Part shown: in pieces, positions 45,389 through 54,448 of the stretch
Numbering within the stretch: position 1 is the first letter of the stretch
Layout: the number at the start of each line of letters is the position of its first letter
DNA from: Micromonospora siamensis
GTDB taxonomy: Bacteria > Actinomycetota > Actinomycetes > Mycobacteriales > Micromonosporaceae
Direction: 5' to 3'
Assembly: GCF_900090305.1 (NCBI RefSeq)
Contig: NZ_LT607751.1
Location: forward strand, 4,526,001 to 4,590,000
DNA: 64,000 nt
The notes under the pieces: generated by a model
The model's input: only the letters and a program-made list of their open reading frames with translations
The model's database searches: none
Told to the model about the DNA's origin: nothing
Made by a program: the position numbers and the translations under genes

Positions 45389-46201
45389 ATGAACGGGGAG
45401 CCCGGAAAGTTAGTCGTCCAGCTGCTCGGCCCGCTGTCGGCCAAGCTCAACCACCAGCCGGTCGTGCCGACCGCGCCCAAACAGCGGCAGATCCTCGCGC
45501 TGCTCGCGCTGCACGCCGGCCGGACGGTCACGACACCGATGCTCGTCGAGGAGCTCTGGGGGGAGCGTCCACCCCGCAGCTTCGCCACGACCATCCAGAC
45601 CTACATCCTCCAGCTGCGGGCCAAGCTGGCCGCGGCGGCCCGGGACAACGCCTGGGTGCGGCGCCTGCTGCGCACCACGCCCTCCGGATATCAGATCGAC
45701 GCGCGGCTGTGCCAGACCGATGTGGCGGAATTCGACCGCCTCGTCCGGGCCGGCCGCCAGGCCGCCGGGCTGGGTGACCCGGCCGCCACCGCGGACCTGC
45801 TGGGGCACGCGTTGGCCCACTGGCGCGGGTCGGCCCTGGTCGACGTACCGACCGGACGGGTTCTCGGGGCCGAGGTGGCCGCGCTGGAGGAGACCCGGCT
45901 CGGCGTGCTGGAACGTCGCATCGAAGCCGATCTCAGCCTGCACCGGCACGCGGACCTGCTGGGCGAGCTGACCATGCTGGTGGCCCGCCACCCGTTGAAC
46001 GAGAACTTCTGCGCGCTGCTGATGACCGCCTTCACCCGGTCCGGCCGCACCGGGTGCGCGCTGAAGGCGTTCCGGCGGATGAGGGCCGTGCTCCGCGACG
46101 AGTTGGGCATCGAGCCGGGACCCCGACTGCAGCGGCTCCAGCAGGCGATCCTCGCCGGGCGGATGGAGCTCGAATCGGCCTGGTTCCCGTTGGCCAGCTG
46201 A
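45389..46201 (+). CDS. SARP-family transcriptional activator
   Basis: A 270-aa SARP. The N-terminal OmpR-type winged helix covers about residues 10-105 (VQLLGPLSAKLN, PKQRQILALLALHAGRTVT, LVEELWGERPPRSFATTIQTYILQLRAKL) and the bacterial transcriptional-activation domain covers 110-255 (DVAEFDRLVRAGR, LNENFCALLMTAFTRSGRTGCALKAFRRMR, LRDELGIEPGPRLQRLQQAIL). It lacks the NB-ARC and TPR parts of larger AfsR-type proteins. Codon 8 is TTA (45410-45412), a rare leucine codon that in streptomycetes needs the bldA tRNA. It probably activates the divergent enediyne operon. Confidence 0.93.
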   Translation: MNGEPGKLVVQLLGPLSAKLNHQPVVPTAPKQRQILALLALHAGRTVTTPMLVEELWGERPPRSFATTIQTYILQLRAKLAAAARDNAWVRRLLRTTPSGYQIDARLCQTDVAEFDRLVRAGRQAAGLGDPAATADLLGHALAHWRGSALVDVPTGRVLGAEVAALEETRLGVLERRIEADLSLHRHADLLGELTMLVARHPLNENFCALLMTAFTRSGRTGCALKAFRRMRAVLRDELGIEPGPRLQRLQQAILAGRMELESAWFPLAS

Positions 46202-46209
46202 CGCCGGCC

Positions 46210-46248
46210 GCCGGCCTGACCGCCGCGTTCGTCGGCGGTCAGGCCGGC
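46210..46248. terminator. Bidirectional terminator, 15-bp stem
   Basis: GCCGGCCTGACCGCC and GGCGGTCAGGCCGGC pair perfectly around a 9-nt loop. The right arm contains the stop codon of the convergent P450 gene. Confidence 0.85.
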
Positions 46249-47591
46249 AGCACCCGGAGCGGCAGGCCGCCCCGGATCCGCAGGGACAGCATGGCCTCCG
46301 GAACCGGATCGGCTGAGCCGGCGTACTCGAACCGGAAGCGGCGCGCGACCATGGCCGTGATGAGGGTCGCCTCCAGCAGGCCGAGATGGCTTCCGACGCA
46401 GACCCGGGGACCCGCTCCGAACGGGACGTAGGCGTACCGGTGGGCGACCGGCGGCGCGCCGGCGGCGAACCGCTCCGGCCGGAACTCGTCCGGATCGGTC
46501 CAGAAGCCGGCATGCCGGTGCAGCGTGTACGGGCTGATCATCACCTCGGCGCCGGTCGGGACCGGGTACCCGCCGATCTCGTCGGCCGCCACCGCCCGCC
46601 GGGGCAACGCCCAGACCGGGGGGTAGAGCCGCATCGTCTCCTGGATGACCATGCCGGTGTACGGGAGGTTGGCCAGGTCGGCGTGCCCGGGCACGCGGTC
46701 GCCGAGGACCTCGACCGCCTCGGCGTGCAGCCGCTCGGCCGCTTCCGGGTGGCGGCTGAGCAGGTACCAGGCCCAGGACAGGGTGCTGGCCGTGGTCTCG
46801 TGCCCGGCCAGCAGCATCGTCACGACCTGGTCGCGCAGCTCCGTCGGCTGGCCGCCGGCCTGGAGCAGCCTGGAGATCAGGTCGGAACCGGTGCCGTTCG
46901 CCCGGCTGCGGACGAGGGCCCGCACGGCGTTGTCGATGCGCCGGCGGGCGGCTCGGAAACGCAGGTGGCGGGGCAACGGCAGCCACAGCGGCAGCGCTCC
47001 CAGCGTCACCATCTCGAACATGGCCTGTTGCTGCGCGTCCTCGAACGCCGGGCCGAGGAAGCGCAGCGGGCTCAGATCCTCGTCGAACAAGGTCCGGCCG
47101 AGGACGTCCATGGTGAGCGCGGTCATCTCCTCGGCGAGGTCGACGACGTCGCCGGTGCGGTCGGCCAGCCGCCGGGTCAACTGGGTGCCGGCCCCGGTCA
47201 CCACACCGGCGAACCCGGCGATGCGCTCGCGCCGGAACGCCGGTGAGATGATCCGGCGCTGCCGGCGCCACGTGTCGCCCTCGCTGGTCAGCAGGCCGTC
47301 GCCGAGGAACCGGTGCCGGGCCTCGGCCAGGCCGAGCCCTTTGTGGTAATTGGCCGAGTTGTCGGAGAGCACGTGCTTGGCGTGGTCCGGGTGGTTGAAG
47401 AAGTAGATGGTCTTGGGTCCCATGGCGAACCGCACCACGTCGCCGTACTCGTCGGCGGCGTCGGAGAGGAGGCTCAGCCGATCCCCCCAGAGCTTGCGCA
47501 GCAACCCGGGTACCGCCCACGGCGGAGGCCCCGGGTAGGACGGCCGGGCCGCGCCCGGCGGCACCTCGCGTACACGGTCGTCGATCGTCAT
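46239..47591 (-). CDS. Cytochrome P450
   Basis: A 450-aa P450 with the heme loop YVPFGAGPRVCVGSHLGLLEA, I-helix LLAGHETTASTLSW and K-helix ETMR (in VIQETMRLYPPV), plus PERF. The length and motifs are those of the CYP102/CYP3-like class of soluble bacterial P450s rather than of the Streptomyces CYP105 type at 19356. ATG 47591 follows the upstream thioesterase stop by 1 nt, so the two are co-translated. It likely oxidizes an intermediate released by that thioesterase. Confidence 0.93.
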   Translation of the reverse strand: MTIDDRVREVPPGAARPSYPGPPPWAVPGLLRKLWGDRLSLLSDAADEYGDVVRFAMGPKTIYFFNHPDHAKHVLSDNSANYHKGLGLAEARHRFLGDGLLTSEGDTWRRQRRIISPAFRRERIAGFAGVVTGAGTQLTRRLADRTGDVVDLAEEMTALTMDVLGRTLFDEDLSPLRFLGPAFEDAQQQAMFEMVTLGALPLWLPLPRHLRFRAARRRIDNAVRALVRSRANGTGSDLISRLLQAGGQPTELRDQVVTMLLAGHETTASTLSWAWYLLSRHPEAAERLHAEAVEVLGDRVPGHADLANLPYTGMVIQETMRLYPPVWALPRRAVAADEIGGYPVPTGAEVMISPYTLHRHAGFWTDPDEFRPERFAAGAPPVAHRYAYVPFGAGPRVCVGSHLGLLEATLITAMVARRFRFEYAGSADPVPEAMLSLRIRGGLPLRVLPA

Positions 47592-47592
47592 G

Positions 47593-48087
47593 TCAGCCCC
47601 GGCCCCCGGTACCGGCAGCCACGGCGTAGGTGACCGGGATGATGGCGTAGTCGTCCAGCGCCGCCACCAGCGACGCCGGTACGCGGGTTGGAGCGATGGC
47701 TCCGTCGGCCTCGCGCAGGCAGGCCACCCACTGCCGGCCCTGGGCGACCAGCTGCTCCACCCCGTCGCGCAGCCGCACGAAGTCGAAGGCGAGGCTGAAG
47801 TGGGTCGGGGCCATCTCCTCCAGCCGCATGCGGACGGACACCTCGTCGAACGCGGCGACCTCCGCGAGGCACTCGTACTCGGAGCTGACCATGGACAGCG
47901 TCAGGTTGCCGTACGACGCGTCCAGCAGATCGGGAGCGTGTTGGAGCAGGAACATCTCACGGCACCGGTCCTGCCAGCGCCCGTAGTTGACGTGGTAGAT
48001 GTCGCCGACCAGGTTGGTTTCCTCAAAACCGACGACGTGCCGGTATTCGTAGTACCGCTTGCTCGCGAGTCGCCTGACGTCTGACAT
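47593..48087 (-). CDS. Second enediyne-type acyl thioesterase (E10-like)
   Basis: A 164-aa hot-dog thioesterase homologous to the one at 35941: YYEYRHVVGFEETNLVGDIYHVNYGRW and the MFLLQHAPDLL, FDEVSVRMRLEEM and LVAQGRQWVACLR blocks align closely. It carries about 8 extra N-terminal and 15 extra C-terminal residues. It is translationally linked to a P450 and lies outside the core operon. It may release a different chain, or hydrolyse thioesters during tailoring. The start MSDVRRLASKR is preceded by no strong ribosome site. Confidence 0.9.
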   Translation of the reverse strand: MSDVRRLASKRYYEYRHVVGFEETNLVGDIYHVNYGRWQDRCREMFLLQHAPDLLDASYGNLTLSMVSSEYECLAEVAAFDEVSVRMRLEEMAPTHFSLAFDFVRLRDGVEQLVAQGRQWVACLREADGAIAPTRVPASLVAALDDYAIIPVTYAVAAGTGGRG

Positions 48088-48135
48088 GTCACCACGATGC
48101 GACAGTCAGTCACCGCAGTCCTCTCGGACCTTGCT

Positions 48136-48744
48136 TCATGGCAACCAGCCCGAGTCGTAGGCCCGCTTGACCGCGTCGACCCGGTTGCGGGCGTGCAGCT
48201 TCGTCACGATCGTCGTGAGGTAGTTGCGCACCGTACCGACCGACAGGTACAGGGTGGAGGCGATCTCCACCGGGGTCGCCCCGGCCGCCGTGAGCCGAAG
48301 CACCTCGTGCTCCCGCGCGGACAGCGGGTTCAGGCCGCAGTCCCACGCCGACTGGGCCAGCTGGGGATCGATCACCTTGCGACCGATGGCGACGCTGCGG
48401 ATGGCCGTCGCCAGCTCCTCAGGCGGCGAATCCTTGAGCATGAAGCCGGAGACCCGGGCGGACAGCGCCCGGCTGACCATCCCGGAGCGGCCCAGGCTCG
48501 TGAGGATGAGGGAACGGCAGCAGGGCAGCTCGTTCTTGAGCTGGGCCGCCGCCGACAGACCGTCCAAACCGGGCAGGTCGACGTCGATGACCGCGACATC
48601 GGGGCGGCAGGTCAGTGCCGTGGGCACGATGTCCGCGCCGTTCTCGACCGCCGCCACCACCTTGAGGTCGGGCTCCAGTTCGATGAGGGCGATCAGGGCC
48701 CCGCGCACCATGGCGACATCCTCGGCGAGCAGGATTCGCAGCAC
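48136..48744 (-). CDS. NarL/LuxR-family response regulator
   Basis: A 202-aa response regulator. Receiver domain: acidic pocket in LRILLAEDVAMVRG, phospho-acceptor Asp in VAVIDVDLPGLDG, Thr in ILTS, Lys in MLKD. The C-terminal LuxR-type HTH reads LSAREHEVLRLTAAGATPVEIASTLYLSVGTVRNYL. GTG 48744 follows GGAGGA; a longer ATG start at 48780 is possible. The gene overlaps the sensor kinase 3' end by about 52 bp. Confidence 0.93.
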   Translation of the reverse strand: MLRILLAEDVAMVRGALIALIELEPDLKVVAAVENGADIVPTALTCRPDVAVIDVDLPGLDGLSAAAQLKNELPCCRSLILTSLGRSGMVSRALSARVSGFMLKDSPPEELATAIRSVAIGRKVIDPQLAQSAWDCGLNPLSAREHEVLRLTAAGATPVEIASTLYLSVGTVRNYLTTIVTKLHARNRVDAVKRAYDSGWLP

Positions 48745-49946
48745 TCGCAGGTCCTCCTCAACGGCTCCGGGTCCACGCAAAGGTCGAGTGCTGCCGAGCG
48801 ACCATGCGCGTCAACCCGTGTGGAGGCCTCCGCGAGAACGCGAAACAGCCCGTCGCCACACGACATTACGTTGAGCGTGCCACCCACGGCCTCCAGCCGC
48901 ACGGCGAGGTTCTCCAGACCGCGACCGTCACGGTGAGCGGGCATCAGCGACGCCACCCCGTCGTTGGTGACGGACAGACCCACGCGCTCGTCCGACTGCT
49001 CGGCTGCGATCCAGCAGTTGCGCGCGCGGCTGTGCCGGGTGACGTTCGTGACGAGTTCCCGGAGCACCATGGCCAGAACAGTGTCGACATTGTGCGGAAG
49101 GATGCCGCAGTTCATCTCGACCCGCGCGTCGACGTCCGCGCTGGCCAGCAGCGAGGCGGCCGCCGCCACCTCCTGGGCCAGCGAGATGTTGCGGTACCCG
49201 TCGGCGACCTGCCGCATCTCCGCGGCCGCCTGCCGGGCGATGTCGACGACGTCCCGCAGCTCGTCGCTGGCCTTCGCCGGGTCGGTCGGCATGATCCGCC
49301 GGGTCAGCTCGGCCCGTAGCGTGATCGCCGCCAGGCTGTGGCCGAGCAGATCGTGCAGATCCCGGGCGAACCGCATCCGTTCCCGAACGACGGCGAGCTG
49401 CACCACCTCGGCCTGCACGACCCGGACATGCCGGATCACGGCGCTCAGGCCGCGCACGCAGAACATGGTCAGTCCGATCGCCACGCTGCCCACGGCGACG
49501 TAGGCCGCGTCACTGACGCCCACCCCCACGGCCATGACGGCCGCGAACAGGCTCGCGATGACCGCGGTGAACAGCGCCCAGGCCGCCCGACCGGGCACCA
49601 GGACCAGCACCGAAGCGGCGAGGAAACCGCCCATCCCCGGCCAGGTCGCGTCCACGAGGAACAGCGGAAGGTACGTGGCCAGGGCCTGGACGACGATGGC
49701 ACCCGGGCGCTGCCATCGTGGGCTTCGGGCGGCCTGGCGGAACTGCCACGCTTCCAGCCCGGCCAGGACGGTCATCGCCTCCAGGCTGGCGGACAGCCGC
49801 GACGGCGGCATCCGTGCCGCCAGGATCGCCGTGACCTGGACCGCGAGCAGGACTACCAGGATCAGCGGCTGCAGGCGTCCGCCGTTGGGCCAGTCGTCCC
49901 CGGCGCGAGCCGCCTCCGTTGGCGGCGTTGATCTAAACAACCCCAT
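48693..49946 (-). CDS. Sensor histidine kinase (HisKA_3/NarL-partner type)
   Basis: A 417-aa membrane kinase. About five hydrophobic segments occupy residues 25-165, then the dimerization/phosphoacceptor helix RFARDLHDLLGHSLAAITLRAEL (His in DLHDLLGHS), and the ATPase lobe with LVTNVTRHSRARNC (N box) and DGRGLENLAVRLEAVGG (G box). The last ~45 residues are Cys-rich and unlike the family because they read through the start of the regulator gene. It pairs with that regulator. No sensory domain beyond the membrane helices is seen, so the signal is unknown. Confidence 0.92.
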   Translation of the reverse strand: MGLFRSTPPTEAARAGDDWPNGGRLQPLILVVLLAVQVTAILAARMPPSRLSASLEAMTVLAGLEAWQFRQAARSPRWQRPGAIVVQALATYLPLFLVDATWPGMGGFLAASVLVLVPGRAAWALFTAVIASLFAAVMAVGVGVSDAAYVAVGSVAIGLTMFCVRGLSAVIRHVRVVQAEVVQLAVVRERMRFARDLHDLLGHSLAAITLRAELTRRIMPTDPAKASDELRDVVDIARQAAAEMRQVADGYRNISLAQEVAAAASLLASADVDARVEMNCGILPHNVDTVLAMVLRELVTNVTRHSRARNCWIAAEQSDERVGLSVTNDGVASLMPAHRDGRGLENLAVRLEAVGGTLNVMSCGDGLFRVLAEASTRVDAHGRSAALDLCVDPEPLRRTCECCESCSPRMSPWCAGP

Positions 49947-50316
49947 GGTGCCGTGAAGTCATCGGAGCTCCTGCCGCCCGGGCCCATAGATGATCTCCGC
50001 CGAGCAGGCCGAGATGTTAGCAATTTTGAACGGTTCGCCTCAATACCCGGCCGATCGGAGGCACCGCTACCAGGCAATACCGGTCGCGGTCACCCGCGGC
50101 GCCCCGGCAATTGCGTCATCGACCACCCGGACCCCGTGGTCGTCCGCTCCGCACCCGACGACCGGCCCAGCGGGCCGTCGAGCGCCAGTGTCACCGGGCC
50201 GTGACCGAGCGTCGTGCCCGGCGAAACGGCGACGGCCGCCGTCACCGGGACCCGGCGACCCACGCCGTCTCCTGGAGCACCACCGGGTACGGGCCCGCCC
50301 ACCCTGCCCGGACGCG
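49947..50316. other. Intergenic region, nothing recognised
   Basis: 370 bp between the kinase start and the DUF899 gene stop. Short frames on the minus strand have an ordinary look but no family resemblance and no ribosome site. It must contain the kinase promoter. Confidence 0.5.
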
Positions 50317-51042
50317 TCAGTGGCCACCTCGCCGCCGCGCCCGGCCGCCGGACGAGGTCAGCTCGAGGAGGCTCTTGGCGAGGCCGATCGCCTCGACGCC
50401 GTCGTCGTACGCGGAGTAGGTGTGGAACACCCGGCCCCCGTCCTGGACGAAGCAGCTCAGCCCAGCCACCTCGACCGGAGCGTTGCCGGCGACCAGGTCG
50501 GTCGCCGACCCTGCGGTCAGGATCGCCTCCTTGGACTCGAAGTTGTACATCACCGGCGTGACCCGCTCGTCCAGGGTGACGTGGAAGTCGTAGTTGAAGT
50601 CGCTACCGAATGAGGAGTACCAGGGGAAGTCCTCCGGCCTCCACTGCCGGCCGGCCTTGAGCTGGGCCAGCGGCGCCCGGGACACCGCGGCGAACGCGGT
50701 GTCCCGGGCGTGCAGCGCGGCAAGGAGCCCCGGGGAGAACTCGTCCGCGAACGCCGAACAACTCGGGCAGGCGGCATCCCAGGCCGGATCGAACATCAGA
50801 TGGAAGACGAGCAGTTGGCCACAACCGCCGAACAGGTCCGCCAGGCTGGCGGGACCGTACGCGCCGTCGAAGACGTAGTCCTTGTCGATCTGCACCATCG
50901 GCAGGCTGCGGCGCAGGGCGACCAGCGCGGCGTAGTCCTCGTAGAGCTGTTCCTCCCTGACGAGGAGTTCCTTCCGGGCGGTCAGCCAGTGATCGCGTGA
51001 CACGACCTCCCGCAACGCGTTCTGACTTCTGCTCGGCCGCAT
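50317..51042 (-). CDS. DUF899-family thioredoxin-like protein
   Basis: A 241-aa protein with the DUF899 pattern: an N-terminal helix (SRDHWLTARKELLVREEQLY), then KDYVFDGAYGPASLADLFGG, LLVFHLMFDPAWDAACPSCSAFAD (a CxxC-like centre in a thioredoxin fold) and the C-terminal SCFVQDGGRVFHTYSAYDDGVEAI. Function of the family is not established. It lies 12 bp downstream of the AraC regulator and is probably co-transcribed with it. It looks like housekeeping rather than biosynthesis. Confidence 0.9.
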   Translation of the reverse strand: MRPSRSQNALREVVSRDHWLTARKELLVREEQLYEDYAALVALRRSLPMVQIDKDYVFDGAYGPASLADLFGGCGQLLVFHLMFDPAWDAACPSCSAFADEFSPGLLAALHARDTAFAAVSRAPLAQLKAGRQWRPEDFPWYSSFGSDFNYDFHVTLDERVTPVMYNFESKEAILTAGSATDLVAGNAPVEVAGLSCFVQDGGRVFHTYSAYDDGVEAIGLAKSLLELTSSGGRARRRGGH

Positions 51043-51054
51043 CGCCCTGTCTCC

Positions 51055-51897
51055 TCACCTAGTGCGTTGTCCATGAACGTTTGCCGGGTAGGAGACACGC
51101 CGGGCGGCGTGCGTCCGGATGAGGTGGTGAGGAGCATATACCGATCCATCCATCTTGGACATTGCGTTCGGTTCGAGGTCGGGAACCGCGTACAGGACGG
51201 GCAGGTCGGTCATGCGTCGGGGCCGCAGGGCGATGTCGGCCTCATCGGTCGAGCGGTCCGCCACGCTGATCGGTTCGACATCGCTGACCAGCAGCGAGCG
51301 CCGGGTCCAGGGCTCCGGGTCGGTGCTGTCCGCGGTGGCGACTGCCCGGATGAACCGCAGCCCGGGAGCGACGCCGCCCAAGCGGTAACGCACGGCCGTC
51401 CCGGGCACCGCCGTGACGATCGTCCAGGACACCGGCTGGCGCTGGATGATGGGTGTCTCGAACGCACCGATGTACACCCGGGCCGTGGCGTACTCGGGAG
51501 GCAGGGTGACGGAACCGGTGACGGTGCCGGCCTCGGGCAGCGGCCGGCTCGCCGGCGCCGGAGCAACGCGCATCCCCTCCGACCACATGCGCCGGAACCG
51601 GCTGGGCGAGAGACCCACGCTGTCGGTGAAGTGGTTGGTGAACGAGCCCAGGCTGTTGTAGCCGACCGCCAGGGAAATGTCGGTGACGCTCAGCTCGGTC
51701 GTCGCGAGCAGGCGCTTGGCCTGGTAGATGCGGACAGCCGAGAGGTAACGCCCGGGCGATACCCAGGTGGCCTCGCGGAACACCCGGGAGAAGTGGAACC
51801 GGCTCAGGAAGGCGCTCTTCGCGATCTCATCGAGCGACAACGGCTCGTGGTAGTCCTCCCAGATGCGGCCGATGGCACGTTCGATAGCACGTTTCAT
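51055..51897 (-). CDS. AraC-family regulator with N-terminal HTH
   Basis: A 280-aa regulator with the DNA-binding domain at the N-terminus, unlike most AraC proteins. The two helix-turn-helix units are LSLDEIAKSAFLSRFHFSRVF and LSVTDISLAVGYNSLGSFTNHF, followed by VGLSPSRFRRM. The C-terminal half is a beta-rich domain (SVTLPPEYATARVYIGAF) that might sense a small ligand. Start 51897 follows GGGGG by about 6 nt; 51909 is in frame and possible. Likely controls the DUF899 gene and perhaps the divergent reductase. Confidence 0.88.
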   Translation of the reverse strand: MKRAIERAIGRIWEDYHEPLSLDEIAKSAFLSRFHFSRVFREATWVSPGRYLSAVRIYQAKRLLATTELSVTDISLAVGYNSLGSFTNHFTDSVGLSPSRFRRMWSEGMRVAPAPASRPLPEAGTVTGSVTLPPEYATARVYIGAFETPIIQRQPVSWTIVTAVPGTAVRYRLGGVAPGLRFIRAVATADSTDPEPWTRRSLLVSDVEPISVADRSTDEADIALRPRRMTDLPVLYAVPDLEPNAMSKMDGSVYAPHHLIRTHAARRVSYPANVHGQRTR

Positions 51898-52477
51898 CTG
51901 AACCCCCATAGACGAGAGCGAATAGATGAAACGTGCACCGGTGGACTCGAGGGACGGACCCAGCAGCGGTCGAGTCTCACTGGAGGTCGCCCCGTACGCC
52001 GCATCCCGCGAGAAGCGGGGCCCGCTCCGGGCGCCTACCCTCACATCTGGCGCGCGGCACACCCTGCGGCAGCTCTATTGACTGATGGCCTCTTCGGATC
52101 CGGCGACGAGGTCATCGAACAGGAACCCTGCACATGGTGGGCGAAATACCCGCCGGTGCGGGCCTCCGGGCGAGGCTCGTCCTCCCGACCCGGAGCCCCA
52201 CCGGGTCAGGCGGGCCGGTCAGCGGCTGCTGGCGCTGCGACATTTCTGCGGCATTCCCTTCGCGGCACCGCCCGTCAGCGGCGCATCGTTCGCTCGCGGT
52301 CGCCTTCCGGGTGCGGGCAAAGCCCGTCAAGCCGGTGATCATCGCTCGAAGGTGGACCATCGGGCACATCCCACCCCAGAGCCCGATCGCTGCACGGAGC
52401 AGTGTCCAGAGGTGTGCCGGCTGTCGCAGAGGGTAACGAGGCAACCACTGGTATCCAGGCTCTCGAAAGGTCAGGAC
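51898..52477. other. Divergent intergenic region, 580 bp
   Basis: It separates the AraC gene and the aldo/keto reductase. No gene is convincing on either strand, and I see no inverted repeat with operator-like symmetry. It must contain promoters for both flanking genes. Confidence 0.5.
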
Positions 52478-53320
52478 ATGACCCTCGCTGCCGACGCGAT
52501 CCAACTGCCGTCCGGCCAGACGATGCCGGTGCTCGGACAGGGGACCTGGTACCTGGGCGAGCGCCCCGAGAGGCGGCGGGACGAGATGGCCGCCCTACGC
52601 ATCGGGCTCGACCTGGGCATGGCCCTGATCGACACTGCGGAAATGTACGGTGACGGCGCCTCCGAGGAACTCGTCGGCGAGGCGATCCGCGGACGACGAG
52701 CTGACGTCTTTCTGGTCGACAAGGTGCTGCCGTCCAATGCCAGTCGACGGGGAGCCGTGCAGGCCTGCCGACGCAGCCTGCAACGACTCGGCGTCGACCA
52801 CATCGACCTCTACCTGCTGCACTGGCGGGGCACATATCCACTCGCGGAGACGATCGAGGCGTTCGCCGAACTCGTCGAGGCCGGTGACATCGGGCAGTGG
52901 GGCGTGAGCAACTTCGGTCTTTCTGACATGACGGACCTGTTCGACGCGGGCGGGAAGTCCTGCGCGACCAATCAGATCCTGTACAACCTCACCCGCCGGG
53001 GTCCCGAGTTCGACCTGCTGCCATGGCTCCGCGAGCACCAGATCCCGGTGATGGCGTACTCCCCGATCGAGCAGGGCCGCCTGCTCGGCCACCCCCAGGT
53101 CGCGGAGATCGCCGCCCGGCACGAGGCCACACCCGCTCAGGTCGCATTGGGCTGGCTGCTGCGACAGGAGAGGATTGCCGCCATCCCGCGGTCATCGAAC
53201 CCCGAACACACCCGGGAGAACGCAGAAGCACGCGAGCTGTATCTGAGCGAGGAGGACGTGGCGGCACTCGAAACGGCGTTCCCGCCGCCGGCCGGGCCGC
53301 AGCCGCTGGAAATGTTGTAG
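52478..53320 (+). CDS. Aldo/keto reductase
   Basis: A 280-aa NADPH-dependent reductase with the (beta/alpha)8 fold. The catalytic tetrad is visible: Asp in LIDTAEMYG, Tyr in the same motif, Lys in FLVDKVLPS, His in DLYLLHWRG. The cofactor region is in IAAIPRSSNPEHTRENAEA (the Ser/Asn contacts of NADPH). ATG 52478 follows AAAGG and AGGA. It may be a general detoxification enzyme; nothing ties it to the clusters. Confidence 0.92.
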   Translation: MTLAADAIQLPSGQTMPVLGQGTWYLGERPERRRDEMAALRIGLDLGMALIDTAEMYGDGASEELVGEAIRGRRADVFLVDKVLPSNASRRGAVQACRRSLQRLGVDHIDLYLLHWRGTYPLAETIEAFAELVEAGDIGQWGVSNFGLSDMTDLFDAGGKSCATNQILYNLTRRGPEFDLLPWLREHQIPVMAYSPIEQGRLLGHPQVAEIAARHEATPAQVALGWLLRQERIAAIPRSSNPEHTRENAEARELYLSEEDVAALETAFPPPAGPQPLEML

Positions 53321-53321
53321 C

Positions 53322-53337
53322 GGGACCTGGCGGTCCC
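53322..53337. terminator. Short hairpin after the aldo/keto reductase
   Basis: GGGACC and GGTCCC pair around a TGGC loop, in the 56-bp space between convergent genes. Short and without a T-tract, so weak. Confidence 0.4.
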
Positions 53338-53376
53338 CCGCCGCCTGCCAAGAGTGATCCGCTCTCGCCCGCCCCC

Positions 53377-54060
53377 TCAGTCGGATGGTGGCGGAGTGCG
53401 GTGCCGGATCCGGCGGGTCAGCCGAAAGTGGTACAGGCCGGCGCTGGTAACGGCGAAGAAGACGGGCGGGAGGAGGAAGATGACGAGGCCGACGAGCGGC
53501 GTCACCAGGTAGCCAGCCAGCCCAGCCAGGACGTACAAGACGATTCCGACGACGGCCCGGAGCCGCTCGACACGGAAGAACTCGTTCTTGGCCTCTCCCT
53601 TCAGCAGGTCGGGGCGCCGGGCCAGGTAGTGGTAGAACGCCAGCCAGGTCGCGCAAAGCGCCGCGCCGATCAGGGCGTAGAAGGACACGGCCACACGCTG
53701 GTCCGCGTTGTCGTGCTCCTGCAGGGCGTGCGATACCACGACGGTGGGAAACGGCAGCAGCGCCGTGCTGAACAGCACCAACAGGTTCATCCAGTGCAGG
53801 CCGCGATCAGTCTGCTGGATACGGTTGAACGCCGCCTTGTGGTTGAGCCAGACGACGGCCACGTACGAGTAGGACGCGAGATAGGCGACGTATGCCGGCC
53901 ACTGGCCGAGCAGCCCGGACAGGAGGTGGCCGGGCGGGACGTCCGGTACCCGGAGGTCCAGGACCAGCAGCGTGATGATGATGGCGAAGATGGCATCGCT
54001 GAACGCCACCGCACGGCTGGTGTCCGAGCGGGTGCCGGGGTCGGTGTCTGGCCCACTCAT
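53377..54060 (-). CDS. TMEM175/DUF1211-family membrane protein
   Basis: A 227-aa membrane protein with the diagnostic TM1 sequence RAVAFSDAIFAIIITLLVLDLRVP (FSDAxxAI..TLLVLDL) and about six helices in total. Bacterial TMEM175 proteins are potassium-selective channels that use this TM1 layer as the filter. Length is typical. It is convergent with the aldo/keto reductase and looks unrelated to biosynthesis. Confidence 0.9.
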   Translation of the reverse strand: MSGPDTDPGTRSDTSRAVAFSDAIFAIIITLLVLDLRVPDVPPGHLLSGLLGQWPAYVAYLASYSYVAVVWLNHKAAFNRIQQTDRGLHWMNLLVLFSTALLPFPTVVVSHALQEHDNADQRVAVSFYALIGAALCATWLAFYHYLARRPDLLKGEAKNEFFRVERLRAVVGIVLYVLAGLAGYLVTPLVGLVIFLLPPVFFAVTSAGLYHFRLTRRIRHRTPPPSD

Positions 54061-54448
54061 CGAGCGCGCCTACCCGGGGTGGTCCGCGCCAAACACCCTG
54101 GCTCACCCGCCGCCTGTCGTGCGACTCAGTATGGCTGGCGCCTTCCATCAGACGCCGCATCCGTTGTCCAGCCCCGAGCCGATCGCGCCGCCAGCGATGT
54201 GGTGATCCAGGCGAGCGTCAGGTGGTCGGTAAAACTGACCGGCCGCTGCAAGGTCTGCTCCAGCACGGACGTGTCGATCAGCAGCTTGGACAGGCCCGGC
54301 AGAGCGCGTCCGGGTCGGTTGGCCCGGACCATGCCGGCCAACAGCCCTCGGTCATCGGTTGAATCCTCGCTCGAGTCCCGAGGTTGTGAACCATGGGCAG
54401 ACTCGCCGGCAACAGTCGGATCAGCCACCCGCTGCCGCCACGGCAACG
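54061..54448. other. Non-coding/scar DNA upstream of the recombinase fossil
   Basis: No intact gene is visible. Its end lies just before the recognisable recombinase remnant, so it may be further decayed mobile DNA, but nothing can be identified. Confidence 0.4.

Noticed and set aside
50090..50302. Small minus-strand gene in the kinase/DUF899 gap
   Set aside because: The reading frame is short, lacks a ribosome site, and matches no family I recognise.
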